From assembly GCA_014695345.1 (NCBI GenBank), contig JACJOC010000058.1, positions 1 to 64,000 of the forward strand: a DNA stretch of 64,000 nt. Direction: 5' to 3'. Below are positions 1-8,748 of this stretch, piece after piece. Each line of letters begins with the position of its first letter. Within the stretch, counting starts at the first letter, position 1. The stretch is from Cyanobacteria bacterium FACHB-471 (GTDB lineage Bacteria > Cyanobacteriota > Cyanobacteriia > Elainellales > Elainellaceae). The notes under the pieces are model-generated. The model worked only from the letters and a program-made list of their open reading frames with translations, was not told the DNA's origin and did not search any database. A program made the translations under genes and the position numbers.

Positions 1-102
1 TACGGCAACCAGCATCTATCAACTCAAGAGCAGACTGTTATCCCACTATTTGATTGGGCAACTCAAATCACCCACTCTTGCTATGAAGTTGGGCTAAGCT
101 GA
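1..102 (+). CDS. possible C-terminal end of a gene cut by the window edge
   Basis: Frame 1 is open from the first base to a TGA at 100-102 and encodes 33 residues ending in CYEVGLS. The fragment has an ordinary protein-like composition, but it is too short to assign to a family. It could be chance open sequence. No start is visible because the frame runs off the left edge. Confidence 0.25.
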   Translation, partial: YGNQHLSTQEQTVIPLFDWATQITHSCYEVGLS

Positions 103-169
103 CCACCACATTTAGTACATCTGCGTAAGTCCTGTACTGATTAAAAAGTCCCTCAAGGAGAACAGTTCC

Positions 170-478
170 ATGCAGTTTTCTCACTATTTCAACCTGTTTC
201 AATCGATTCTTGCTCAAGGTTTCCAGTCCGATTCAACCGCAGCCAGCGAAGAAGCTTTGGGCGATCGCCTCACCTATCGAGGTGTTTCCTATCGTCGCCC
301 TGCAGCATCGGCAAAAGATATATCATTTGCAGCCAACGGAACCTATCGTGGTAGCACCTGGATCTCTCAGTCCCAATCTTGGGTTCCAAACGCAATGGTG
401 GTTTTGCGTGACAAGCTTAAGTTCTTGCTTAAAAGCCTAAACCCCGATTGTTTGGTATGGGTTTCAAAGGCACACTGA
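170..478 (+). CDS. DUF4278-like small protein
   Basis: This is a 102-residue protein. An AAGGAG site at 155-160 lies nine bases before the ATG. The segment LTYRGVSYRR (about residues 34-43) and the later TYRGSTW are the repeated YRG signature of DUF4278, a cyanobacterial family of unknown function. The N-terminal 30 residues resemble the leader of other members. The C-terminal part (VVLRDKLKFLLKSLNPDC) is less typical. The gene stands alone, followed 130 bases later by another small gene on the same strand. The family call rests on the repeated motif only. The role is unknown. Confidence 0.6.
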   Translation: MQFSHYFNLFQSILAQGFQSDSTAASEEALGDRLTYRGVSYRRPAASAKDISFAANGTYRGSTWISQSQSWVPNAMVVLRDKLKFLLKSLNPDCLVWVSKAH

Positions 479-606
479 ATTCAGTTTCTAGAATAGCTGA
501 GCCGCAACACCGCCAAGGCTAAACCTTGAACTAACCTCCAGCTAGCTCTTTTAGTTAGTAGCCCTCTGAGGGTTTCCCCCCATCTCTCAATCAAGGAGTT
601 CAAATC

Positions 607-795
607 GTGCAGCTAGAATATCGTCACCAACCTACTTCGGAAAACATTTCCATCCCCGATCGCGTCGGCACTTCAGACCTTCACTCAAAACTCATTTCAA
701 CTCACTACATCTCATCAAGAAAACCTAATTTAACCGCACAGTGGATCGTTGAAGACGGAAAACTGGTTTGTAAGTGGATCGTGAATCAGCCCTGA
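607..795 (+). CDS. small hypothetical protein, GTG start
   Basis: This is a 62-residue reading frame starting at GTG, with a strong AAGGAG site at 593-598 that fixes the start. The N-terminus (MQLEYRHQPT) is polar. The C-terminus, AQWIVEDGKLVCKWIVNQP, resembles the end of many short cyanobacterial proteins. It ends about 70 bases before the convergent histidine kinase gene. I do not recognise a domain. The good ribosome binding site and codon use including HIP1-like GATCGC argue that it is real. Confidence 0.5.
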   Translation: MQLEYRHQPTSENISIPDRVGTSDLHSKLISTHYISSRKPNLTAQWIVEDGKLVCKWIVNQP

Positions 796-863
796 TACTG
801 CTGAAATATCTCGTAGAGCAAGTAGGTGACTTAACTAAACGTCAAAAAAGTGCGGGTTGGGTA

Positions 864-2600
864 TTACTCCAATGGCAATTTCACAGTTACAGTTGTTCCC
901 TGTCCTTCCTCACTCTCGATCGCCCATTCTCCCCGGTGCAATTCAACACAGGTTTTCACTACTGCTAAACCTAATCCTGTACCAGCAACATCACCTACGT
1001 TGCTGCCACGAGAGAAGGCTTCTTGAATTTGGGCTTGCTCTGCAACTGGAATACCAATACCGCGATCGCAAATTTCTACGATTGCGGTTTGGTGATCACA
1101 ACGCAAAATCATCTGCACGGACAGATTGTTAGGGGAATACTTAGCGGCATTAAAAAGCAAGTTAGTGAGTAGCGATCGCACCAGTTTCTTATCCCAGAAT
1201 GCCTTCATGTTTTGACAATGGCTAGTCAAGCTAACGCGTTGATGGATACTATCTTCTAGTTCCTCAAGAACTTGCTGACAAAAAGGTTCTACTTCTAATA
1301 GCTCTGGGTTAAACTCCAGTTTGCCGACTTCTGCCCGCGTTAACGTCAACAAATCCGTAATCTGTTGACTCATTCGTTTTGCAGTGAGATAAATACGCTG
1401 AATGTTGTTTTGTTTTTGAGCTTCGGACAATTCGTCGCGGTTCAGTTGTAACGACTCTGCCGACAGCAGAATGGTGCTGAGCGGCGTGCGAAGTTCATGC
1501 GATGCCATTGAAAAAAACCGCAGTTTCAGGTTGTTTAACATCTTTTCCTGAGTCAACTCACGATTTAAGTTACTCAAAAAAAGCACTAGGCTGGCAGTCA
1601 GCACCAGTCCCACAAAAAGGGTGGTAGGTGCGCCATAGTTCAGATTAAACGGATAATTACCAGATGGTGAAAAGATGACTTGCCATTGGCGTTGTCCGAC
1701 CGTGAGGGTACGGCTACAGTGAGTGGCTGTGGAGCATAGAGAGTGGGATGGGCGATCGCGCTCATTGGTCATCACCTGCTGAACAACGGCATCATATCGT
1801 CTCAAAAACCGCTGGTCGGCACTAGCATTCTGGTCATATAAAACAAAGTCAATTTCGTATCCCAAATCCTGGAGTGATTCTTCAACCACATTTGAGACTC
1901 GAAAAACACCGAGCAAAAATCCTTCAAACTGCTCAGGTCGGCTGGATACAGCAGGAAGTGTAACCGTTTGATATAACGGCAAAAAGACCAGAAAACCAAA
2001 CTGATCGCGTTGTTCTTGCACCAAACGGATACGTCCCGTTGCCGTAATCTTTCCCTGATCTCTGGCAAACTCTATAGCAACAGCACGAGCCGGATTAGAG
2101 TTCAAATCAAACCCAAATGCGGCTTCATTATTGGCGAACGGAACAACATAAGTAACGGGAATGTAATAGGGGCGATCGCCTGCTCTAACGAGCCGATTGT
2201 CACTCGTCAACTCAGTAATTTGAAAGTTTGGATAGCCTTCTGCCTGGATCGCTTGTTCAAAAGCTAAACGATCTGCCTGCTGCACCAAGGGTGCCCACTC
2301 TAGCGCCTGAATGCCAGGATACGTGTTGAGCGATCGCGCCACATAGTCAGAAAACTCTTGCCGCTCAACTTGCCCTTGAGTGACAACATAGTAATCTCCC
2401 AAAAACGCCAGCACATCGGTATAGCGATTCAGACTCCGCTGCAAGGCTGTTGCCAAACTCTCGATCTGTCTTTGAAACCGAGTTTGCTGGTTAGAAACTT
2501 CCCACCGCCCCACAAATAAAGCCGCGAGGATAGATAAACCTACCCCTACTCCTAGCGTCAGTCTTAAAACAACGGGGTGACTGACAGAAAGCTTAGCCAT
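864..2600 (-). CDS. CHASE-domain sensor histidine kinase
   Basis: This is a 578-residue membrane histidine kinase. Residues about 10-31 form the first membrane segment. The following extracytoplasmic region contains a CHASE sensor domain (ALEWAPLV near residue 85), which in known members binds small ligands. A second membrane segment lies near residues 320-345. The dimerisation/phosphorylation helix has SMASHELRTPLS with the phospho-accepting His near residue 369. The ATPase domain follows, with an N box, CDRGIGIP and GTGLGLAVV, ending in KLPLE. There is no PAS or receiver domain and no response regulator next to it, so the partner is not evident. The neighbours are unrelated. The ligand cannot be told from the sequence. 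Confidence 0.93.
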   Translation of the reverse strand: MAKLSVSHPVVLRLTLGVGVGLSILAALFVGRWEVSNQQTRFQRQIESLATALQRSLNRYTDVLAFLGDYYVVTQGQVERQEFSDYVARSLNTYPGIQALEWAPLVQQADRLAFEQAIQAEGYPNFQITELTSDNRLVRAGDRPYYIPVTYVVPFANNEAAFGFDLNSNPARAVAIEFARDQGKITATGRIRLVQEQRDQFGFLVFLPLYQTVTLPAVSSRPEQFEGFLLGVFRVSNVVEESLQDLGYEIDFVLYDQNASADQRFLRRYDAVVQQVMTNERDRPSHSLCSTATHCSRTLTVGQRQWQVIFSPSGNYPFNLNYGAPTTLFVGLVLTASLVLFLSNLNRELTQEKMLNNLKLRFFSMASHELRTPLSTILLSAESLQLNRDELSEAQKQNNIQRIYLTAKRMSQQITDLLTLTRAEVGKLEFNPELLEVEPFCQQVLEELEDSIHQRVSLTSHCQNMKAFWDKKLVRSLLTNLLFNAAKYSPNNLSVQMILRCDHQTAIVEICDRGIGIPVAEQAQIQEAFSRGSNVGDVAGTGLGLAVVKTCVELHRGEWAIESEEGQGTTVTVKLPLE

Positions 2601-2701
2601 ACAAATATCTGAGCACTAATTGAGCCTCAAACAGATCTAAAGCGATCCTGAATCGTTCCATCGTTCAAAAGGCTACAGAAAGGTGAGGCAATCGTGCCGT
2701 T

Positions 2702-3424
2702 CTAGACAAGGTGGTTGGATTCTGGGCTTCTCGAAATCTGTAGAAGCTGATTGCCGCCGCGCTGAAATTCGTAAGAGACAGGTTTAATTTCTAACAAATA
2801 TCCTTGCTGCGGCAATTCTTCCAGCACAATTGGCAGAATGGGTGAAGTTTCCCCAGAAAGGTCAAGAATTGGAAAAATCCGGACTTCTTTGGCGACTCGG
2901 CAAAGTTCTTGGATGGCGCAGAGGTGAAACTCGGTTGAAAGTTGGTCAGAGTAAGTGAAAAGTAAATGTCCGCATAGCGCCAAATCAAACTGCCCTGTGT
3001 GAAACGATAGCGTAGGCAACTGATCCACGACATAACGCCCCAACTGGAATCCTGCCGGAAAATCTACTAGAAACCGACGCATTGCCATTAGGCGAATTTC
3101 TCCTAACTGTTCTGGGGACTGAATCGTGCGCCAGACATAGCGATCGCGATTTGCCCGAACGCCTTCCACAATGGGGGCATAGGTTGCCTGAACGCGTTGC
3201 TCAATCTCACCCACAGAAAACTGATAGACGGGATCGCAGGAAATCACGGAGTAGCCTCTGTCAGTCATCTCAGCGTTGAAGCTAGCGGGACCACCCCCAC
3301 AGTCCAAGATTTTTCGCTGTAAGTCGGCAGGCGATAGGGCAAACATGCCAATGTATTCATCAAGCGATCGCCCCCAAGGTACAACGCTTTCCAGTTTTAA
3401 TCCCAAAGAATGTCCTTTTATCAC
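2702..3424 (-). CDS. SAM-dependent methyltransferase-like protein
   Basis: The protein has 240 residues. The segment ILDCGGGPASFNAEM (about residues 40-54) is a glycine-rich motif I of the class I Rossmann methyltransferase fold. It is followed by VISCDPVY, where the acidic residue would bind the S-adenosylmethionine ribose. Near residue 140 a run QFDLALCGHLLFTYSDQL fits the post-motif strand. The gene is transcribed leftward, 100 bases upstream of the histidine kinase, with no sign of coupling. Members of this type are common in cyanobacteria. The substrate is unknown, and catalytic residues cannot be assigned. Confidence 0.78.
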   Translation of the reverse strand: MIKGHSLGLKLESVVPWGRSLDEYIGMFALSPADLQRKILDCGGGPASFNAEMTDRGYSVISCDPVYQFSVGEIEQRVQATYAPIVEGVRANRDRYVWRTIQSPEQLGEIRLMAMRRFLVDFPAGFQLGRYVVDQLPTLSFHTGQFDLALCGHLLFTYSDQLSTEFHLCAIQELCRVAKEVRIFPILDLSGETSPILPIVLEELPQQGYLLEIKPVSYEFQRGGNQLLQISRSPESNHLV

Positions 3425-3590
3425 ACCAATTGACTAAAAACAACTAAGTTATTGTACTCAGATTTAACTTGTCGTGATAGCCCACGTTTTTGCGAAAAGA
3501 CTTAAATCTTTCAAACTACAGAAAAGCTTGAAATTTTCAAAAAATTCGTTTAGTTAAACTATTTGAATCAATCTAATTAGAAATAAACAA

Positions 3591-3669
3591 AGCGAGTTGT
3601 GAAAGATACTTTCCAGAACTCGCTCAAAAACCTTCTATCAATAAAATTCATCGTTTGAATGAATTTTAT
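3591..3669 (-). terminator. two adjacent stem-loops after the 87-residue gene
   Basis: The first hairpin pairs AGCGAGTT (3591-3598) with AACTCGCT (3617-3624). The loop can pair further through GAAAG/CTTTC, and on the minus strand TTTGTTT follows, as in an intrinsic terminator. The second hairpin pairs ATAAAATTCAT (3641-3651) with ATGAATTTTAT (3659-3669). Both lie just downstream of the leftward gene ending at 3702. Confidence 0.55.
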
Positions 3670-3701
3670 CGATACATCATTCAACGTAACTCAGGTTAAG
3701 G

Positions 3702-3965
3702 TTAGCGATAATAGCGCTGTTCTAGCCAAACTCTTACTTCACTGCTAGAACCAAAGCTAGTAGAGTCTTTTGTAACTGGATCATAAACGCGCCAGTACAC
3801 GTTGCCTGCGCGATCGCTGACCTGCCAAATCTGCACTTCATGAGTACCTGAAATCAGTTGAATCAACTGCTTACCAAACTGCTTCAACGCCGATAAAAAG
3901 CGATTGAAAACTGTCAACGATTGAACATGAGACGGCTTTAAGGCTAATGGAGTAGAGAGCTTCAT
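3702..3965 (-). CDS. small conserved-type hypothetical protein
   Basis: This 87-residue soluble protein has a helical N-terminal half (HVQSLTVFNRFLSALKQFGK). Its C-terminal half is rich in aromatic residues and strands (VQIWQVSDRAGNVYWRVYDP, then VRVWLEQRYYR). The C-terminal pattern is familiar from small cyanobacterial proteins of unknown function. The ATG at 3965 is preceded by AAAGCTCC rather than a clear Shine-Dalgarno site, so the start is moderately certain. Two stem-loops follow the stop. No function can be offered. Confidence 0.55.
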   Translation of the reverse strand: MKLSTPLALKPSHVQSLTVFNRFLSALKQFGKQLIQLISGTHEVQIWQVSDRAGNVYWRVYDPVTKDSTSFGSSSEVRVWLEQRYYR

Positions 3966-4172
3966 CTGGAGCTTTTCGCCTCTTAAAAACTGAATGCACT
4001 CTACTTTCTGCCATTTAGATAGTAATGAGAAGGTACAAATTTCCTGACTTTAACTGATACAGTTTCAAGCACAAATAAACTGTTCTACTAAAACTTTCAA
4101 AAACTGTACTAGGTGAAAGAATAAGGAATCGCTTATATTGCAAACTATGATGTGATTTAACCCTGTCCTGCC

Positions 4173-5630
4173 GTGAAGATTCCTCTTGATCGCCGTTCAC
4201 CGGAGCCTGTGTACTTGCAAATCCGCGATCGCATCAGTCGCCTGATTCAATCTGGAATTTTGAAACCGGGCGATCGCCTCCCCTCGATTCGAGTACTAGC
4301 AGAGAATGCTCAGGTCAACAAGCTGACGGTCATTGAGGCATACGGCGTTCTAGAAGCAGATGGTTTAATCTATGCCCGTGCAGGATCAGGTTATTTTGTC
4401 AGCGCTGAAACCATTCCTTCACCCAAAGCTGCATCTACCTTTGCCCCCCAGCAAGAGGTAATCATTCCTGAGCAGGGCGAGATGTCTTACTTTGACATTT
4501 ACTCCGCCTCAGTTCAGGCACAGCAGCAGGGCGAGATGATCAACTTCAGCTCCGGCTTTCCTCGCGCTACTGGGCTGGAAAATCTTCAACGGGTGGCGCG
4601 TCGGGCGGTTAAAGGCGTCAGCGACACGCTGTTTAACTACAACATTCCTCAGGGACAGCTAACTCTGCGTAAGCAAATCGTGCAACTGCTGGTTCAGCAA
4701 GGGTTAGAGGTTTCTCCAGAAGACCTGATCATTACCAATGGTTCCATGCAGGGAATTTCTCTGGCTGCTCACTACTACCTTCAGCCAGGAGATTGGGTAA
4801 TTGTTGAATCTCCTAGCTATCACGGTGCGCTAGCCCTATTCCAACAAGCAGGCGCAAGAATCATTGGGATTCCGATGACCAATGAAGGAATGAATTTGAC
4901 GCTGCTGGCAAAATATCTACACAGCCATCGTCCTAAACTAATTTATACGATCAGTACGCTTCAAAACCCAACAGGAATTACAACCTCACAGGCACATCGT
5001 CAACAGCTTCTACAATTAGCCTCTGAGTATAACTGTCCCATCTTGGAAGACAACGCTTATGAGGGGTTGAGCTTTGGTATCGTACCGCCTCCGATCAAGG
5101 CCCTAGATCGTTCCAATTTAGTAACTTATGTGGGTACTTTTACCAAAACTTTGATGCCAGGGCTACGGTTGGGCTACATGGTCGTTACTGGGCAGCACTA
5201 CCGGGCAATACTGGAGCGAAAGCTGCTGCGAGACCTCAGCGTTTCCACCGTTTCTCAGGCGATCGTCAGTGAATACCTGGCAGCTGGTTACTATCGCCAC
5301 TATTTAAACCACTTGCGAAATAACCATTTGCATAGCCGTAATGTAATGCTGCAAGCGTTGGAGCAACATTTCCCTGAGTCCGCATCCTGGACAGTTCCCA
5401 ATGGCGGTTTATTTCTATGGGTGAAACTGCCAGATGAGTTGCCGCTGCAAGCGATTTGCCATGAAGCCGCTCAGCAAAAAGTCCTGATCATCTCAGGGTC
5501 ATCTTTCTTCCCTAATCAGCAGGGCTATCCCGCGTTAAGACTCAACTTTTCAATGCTGCCGGAGGAGATTGAGCGGGGAATTGCGGTTTTAGGAAAACTA
5601 CTCAGAAAATACAGCAGTCAAAGCTTATGA
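4173..5630 (+). CDS. MocR-type regulator (GntR wHTH + class I aminotransferase domain)
   Basis: The protein has 485 residues and starts at GTG. Residues about 1-75 form a GntR winged helix (PVYLQIRDRISRLIQSG, GDRLPSIRVLAE, KLTVIEAYGVLEADGLI). Residues about 110-485 are a fold-type I PLP domain. TFTKTLMPGLRLGY carries the PLP-binding lysine, and LHSHRPKLIYTISTLQNPTG is the typical cofactor-site strand. MocR proteins bind DNA as head-to-tail dimers and sense PLP or an amino acid. The sequence also resembles 2-aminoadipate transaminase-like enzymes, so enzymatic activity is possible. The 3' end overlaps the convergent small gene by six bases. No obvious target gene is adjacent. A paralogue lies at 16946-18394. 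Confidence 0.92.
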   Translation: MKIPLDRRSPEPVYLQIRDRISRLIQSGILKPGDRLPSIRVLAENAQVNKLTVIEAYGVLEADGLIYARAGSGYFVSAETIPSPKAASTFAPQQEVIIPEQGEMSYFDIYSASVQAQQQGEMINFSSGFPRATGLENLQRVARRAVKGVSDTLFNYNIPQGQLTLRKQIVQLLVQQGLEVSPEDLIITNGSMQGISLAAHYYLQPGDWVIVESPSYHGALALFQQAGARIIGIPMTNEGMNLTLLAKYLHSHRPKLIYTISTLQNPTGITTSQAHRQQLLQLASEYNCPILEDNAYEGLSFGIVPPPIKALDRSNLVTYVGTFTKTLMPGLRLGYMVVTGQHYRAILERKLLRDLSVSTVSQAIVSEYLAAGYYRHYLNHLRNNHLHSRNVMLQALEQHFPESASWTVPNGGLFLWVKLPDELPLQAICHEAAQQKVLIISGSSFFPNQQGYPALRLNFSMLPEEIERGIAVLGKLLRKYSSQSL

Positions 5631-5918
5631 AGTCTTCGTCAGTGTGAGCAATGATTGGTTGAGCGATCGCCACTCATCAAAGCTGAGCAAATCTGACTCA
5701 TACCAATCTCGCAACAGGTTAGCCAGAGAGTAACAAACAAGACGCTGATCAATTAGCTTTCTCGCTGCCCGTAGTGCTTCAAAGTCATGTGGATGAAGAG
5801 TGCGATCGCTAAGTTGCTGCCTAGATGGAGAATAACAAACCATCCTAAAGCCACCTTCTTCCTGTGCAACCTCAATCAGCCAATCCTGATAAAAGTCTGT
5901 GAGAGATGTATCCTTCAT
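5625..5918 (-). CDS. small hypothetical protein convergent with the MocR gene
   Basis: This is a protein of about 97 residues from the ATG at 5918. A GTG at 5933 would add five residues, and neither start has a clear ribosome binding site. It is soluble, with a WLIEVAQEEGGFRMVCYSP strand region, a helix-rich middle (DFEALRAARKLIDQRL) and a conserved-looking DWYESDLLSFDEWRSL segment. This pattern is common in short cyanobacterial proteins of unknown function. The last six bases overlap the end of the MocR gene on the other strand. Confidence 0.5.
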   Translation of the reverse strand: MKDTSLTDFYQDWLIEVAQEEGGFRMVCYSPSRQQLSDRTLHPHDFEALRAARKLIDQRLVCYSLANLLRDWYESDLLSFDEWRSLNQSLLTLTKTS

Positions 5919-5933
5919 GAGTTTTACTACCAC

Positions 5934-6457
5934 AGGCTAATTCAGTTGACAGATTCTTCAGCTAATCAAGGTTATAAAACCAAATTGTTAAAAGCTTGAG
6001 CAACATGGCGTAATTGCCACTACAAAACTTCAGCAATCTGCTGAGAGATTTGTTGAGTCACTTTTTGTCTCACTTTTTCAAGAAATAGTACGGTTTGTTA
6101 CAGAAGCCCCCTCAGGCTAAATCTTCTCAAAGTCTTTCCCCTAAAGGCTTAGAAGCTTTTGGATAACTTACTCGTAAAATCGAAGTCGTTAAATCTTCTT
6201 GCAGACCTGGTTGGACTGATGAATCGATACGCTTGAATGGACATAATAGATTTCAAAGCCTCTCGTTCAATTGGAAGTGAGATCAAAAGCCTTACAGATC
6301 TGAACGGTAGAAATCGGGCTAATAGAAGGTGTGCACCTCGACTCAGTTTTCGAGAACTCGCTGTAAAGCCGAAATTGAGCAAGAGGACAATCTGCACACT
6401 GTCTAATCTTTTGTCGGACTCATGCTGCCGAGCGTAATTCTGCAAACTCTGACACTT
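5934..6457. other. 524-base stretch without a supported gene
   Basis: Short frames on both strands cross this stretch, but they have skewed composition (Ser/Arg/Leu-rich), no ribosome binding sites and no recognisable motif. I see no tRNA, repeat array or convincing terminator here. The end nearest 6458 holds the upstream region of the next rightward gene. Confidence 0.4.
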
Positions 6458-6742
6458 ATGAACTGGTACTCACAGATAACCCAACTCATTCTTGACTTTT
6501 ACCGAGAAGACTTAACTGAGCTTAAGCAACTAGATGCACTTCCGAGGTGTCATGTCTCTCGACGCTGGGGAGTCCTGCGAGTCAACTGCCGCACCCAGGA
6601 AGCAGCCAGTGCCCTATACACCGCCAGGGATATCTTAAGAGAGCCAGTCGCTCAACTGCGACTGGCCCAGCAAATCAAAATTTTGCTCAATGGCACTTTA
6701 GTAGCGGCTTTGCCAGTTAATCCTTCAAAGCTAACCAAATAA
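6458..6742 (+). CDS. hypothetical protein, about 94 residues
   Basis: I place the start at ATG 6458 (MNWYSQITQLILDFYRED), because the longer version from 6422 only adds an unlikely MLPSVILQTLTL prefix. The protein is small, soluble and probably alpha/beta. A helix is followed by WGVLRVNCRTQEAASALYTA and then LRLAQQIKILLNGTLVAALP. The pattern resembles short conserved cyanobacterial proteins, but no domain is recognised. It ends 37 bases before the convergent DoxX gene. Confidence 0.5.
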   Translation: MNWYSQITQLILDFYREDLTELKQLDALPRCHVSRRWGVLRVNCRTQEAASALYTARDILREPVAQLRLAQQIKILLNGTLVAALPVNPSKLTK

Positions 6743-6779
6743 AGCTAGCCACTAGATCGGTAACTCACTGACACACCTA

Positions 6780-7349
6780 CTACTTTGAAACAGCTTCAGT
6801 AGATTTGTAGGAAGTTTCTAGAGACTCAAGCCGCTGCTCCTGGTTACTGCGAGTAACTGCATTGAGCCAACCTGCAAGCAAAGCATCTACGGAGAACAGC
6901 CCTCCCCCATTCACTAGATAAAACAGAAAACAGGCTGCATAAAGAGCAGAAAGCTCAAGGTATGGAATGCTAAAGCCTGCTACCAAGATGTGATGGTACA
7001 TGGCTACGAGCATGGTTGAAAACAACCCAGCTGCAGCGGGACGGGTTAGCAAACCTAAAGCTAAAAGAGGTGCACCAATTAACTCGGTATAGGCAGCGCA
7101 GTAGCTAAAGAAGATGGGAAAGGGTAAACCGATTACGGAAACGTAAGCTTGGGCAAAGCTCTCAATGTTAGACAGCTTGTCGAGACCGTTGTGAATCATC
7201 ACGATCCCAGCAACAATCCGAAGGACTGCCCAGGCAGCCTGAGATAGGTAGTTGGGTGCGAGATTGGGTCTCAGTGCTGCCACCAGGAAGGCCGTAAAGC
7301 GCTGAGTAGTATTCACGGAAAAAATCCTTAAAGGTGAGATATGTATCAA
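6780..7349 (-). CDS. DoxX family membrane protein
   Basis: This 189-residue integral membrane protein has four hydrophobic segments, starting with LRIVAGIVMIHNGLDKLSNI (about residues 43-62). That segment carries the family's early His-Asn-Gly/Asp-Lys pattern. AAYTELIGAPLLALGLLTRP is the usual second segment with a conserved Glu, followed by MYHHILVAG and YAACFLFYLVNGGG. DoxX proteins are small quinone- or redox-linked membrane proteins of unsettled biochemical role. The first 35 residues are an extra soluble lead with an alternative start possible. The gene is alone between unrelated genes. Confidence 0.85.
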   Translation of the reverse strand: MIHISPLRIFSVNTTQRFTAFLVAALRPNLAPNYLSQAAWAVLRIVAGIVMIHNGLDKLSNIESFAQAYVSVIGLPFPIFFSYCAAYTELIGAPLLALGLLTRPAAAGLFSTMLVAMYHHILVAGFSIPYLELSALYAACFLFYLVNGGGLFSVDALLAGWLNAVTRSNQEQRLESLETSYKSTEAVSK

Positions 7350-7602
7350 TGTTAAGGATCATAACAATTAGTAAAGTATTAAGCAATGTAAATGCCGCTC
7401 ATACAGTAATACTGATGGGTTGAAGGTTATGCCGTTTCTACAGGAAGCTGCTACGTTTTGGAGAGTGCCTCACATCCGCAGAGTACGCTTCAAAATGTGT
7501 AGCCTTAAAAAGAATTGGCATTAGGAACACAGGTTTTGCCTGTGCCTCTAAGTCGCAACTCTTTTGAAGATCAAACAAAATTTCCATCTTTGCTAAGAGC
7601 TA

Positions 7603-8517
7603 TCAGTTGGTATCTTCTCCAAGGCAAAAACGACGGCAGGTGAGAACAGGAGAATCCTCTATGCCATTCATGGGACAGTCTCTAGTGATGCAATTGACGC
7701 AGTTAGCTTGAGCTGGCAAAAACAGATCGGAAGCTGCATACAAGCTGATTCCTTGACTGATAAAGCCTCGGGCTTCCAGGTCGGACACTGCATCACAGAT
7801 TAGAATTGCCTTTGGGATGTCAAGCTGGTTGCGGCAGTAGTTGATCTTTTCGAGGGTTTCGCTAAAGCTCTGGAGTCCAGTTTTGATTTCGACTAACACC
7901 TGCTGCGTCTGGCTTTGGAAACAGCAAGGCTTTTCCTGGCTGAAGTAGTCTTTGTATTGAATCGTATAGCTGCCATTGGGGTAGCGCAGGGTGCGAATCA
8001 GCCGTAGAAATGGGACATTAGGGTTTCCATCCGCGTCGAGCGTGTACCACCAGGATTTATGGCAAGCTTCGTAAGACAAGCTGAGAATTTCATCGACCTG
8101 TCGAGATAAAAATCCTACCTGTGTCAAGAGCGACAGTGCTTGTGCTAGCGAAACGCTCTGTCCTAAGTTGCGGGTTTCCGACTCGCAGCGAGTTAGCTTT
8201 TGATACTCTTTTTGCTTAATTGTTTGATTGGTGTAGGGAAACAGGCTGTGTTCGGCTTCAAATTCAGGTGGAGCAAGGGCACAGTGAATAGATTCGTATT
8301 GAATAATGCCGTCAACTGCAGTTTGAGGGGCGATCGCCACGCCAATGCTGGAGCTAACCGTTCCGATGAGAGACGGACGGGCGATCGCGGGGGTGCAGTT
8401 CACCAGTAGCGATTTGAGAATGTTGTCATCGGCGATCGCCAGCGCAATCTGCACCTGATCGTGAGTCGAAGGCGATTGCTGCTGAATTGGACAAGTCAGG
8501 ACATTGAGCATGAGCAT
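7603..8517 (-). CDS. unknown 304-residue protein with a C-terminal cysteine cluster
   Basis: I do not recognise the family. The first 100 residues look like variable soluble sequence. Residues about 120-250 are well structured (SLAQALSLLTQVGFLSRQV, ACHKSWWYTLDADGNP, RLIRTLRYPNGSYTIQYKDY), and ILICDAVSDLEARGF resembles a Rossmann-like strand-helix. The last 35 residues hold five cysteines in NCVNC...DCP...TCRRFC, a likely metal or Fe-S site. Starts are possible at ATG 8517 or ATG 8511. The gene is transcribed away from the LpxB-like gene. It could be a restriction-like or DNA-related cyanobacterial protein, but this is a guess from the charged core. Confidence 0.6.
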   Translation of the reverse strand: MLMLNVLTCPIQQQSPSTHDQVQIALAIADDNILKSLLVNCTPAIARPSLIGTVSSSIGVAIAPQTAVDGIIQYESIHCALAPPEFEAEHSLFPYTNQTIKQKEYQKLTRCESETRNLGQSVSLAQALSLLTQVGFLSRQVDEILSLSYEACHKSWWYTLDADGNPNVPFLRLIRTLRYPNGSYTIQYKDYFSQEKPCCFQSQTQQVLVEIKTGLQSFSETLEKINYCRNQLDIPKAILICDAVSDLEARGFISQGISLYAASDLFLPAQANCVNCITRDCPMNGIEDSPVLTCRRFCLGEDTN

Positions 8518-8748
8518 GACCTGGAGAGTGACCTGGGCTTTAGCGTTTTACGCCTATTCAGGATATTGTGGTGGCTCGATCAGCATAGACGGGCAGGATT
8601 TGTTGTTCTCTTAAGAAAGGCTTTATTTTGCTTGTTCTTGCCTGACCAAACTTCGCGTTTGTTTGAAAAAAGCAACAATCTTGAGTTCTTTTTCTTCCAT
8701 TAAGGTGTTACACAATGACATGATGATTAGATCTCATCGTCAATTCGC

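Noticed and set aside
6149-6445. 98-residue minus-strand frame in the spacer before the gene at 6458
   Set aside because: It has no ribosome binding site and no recognisable motif, and composition is rich in Arg, Ser and Leu. It overlaps the start of the better supported plus-strand gene.
8461-8703. 80-residue plus-strand frame between the Cys-cluster gene and the LpxB-like gene
   Set aside because: It overlaps the 5' end of the opposite-strand gene, has no ribosome binding site and no family resemblance.
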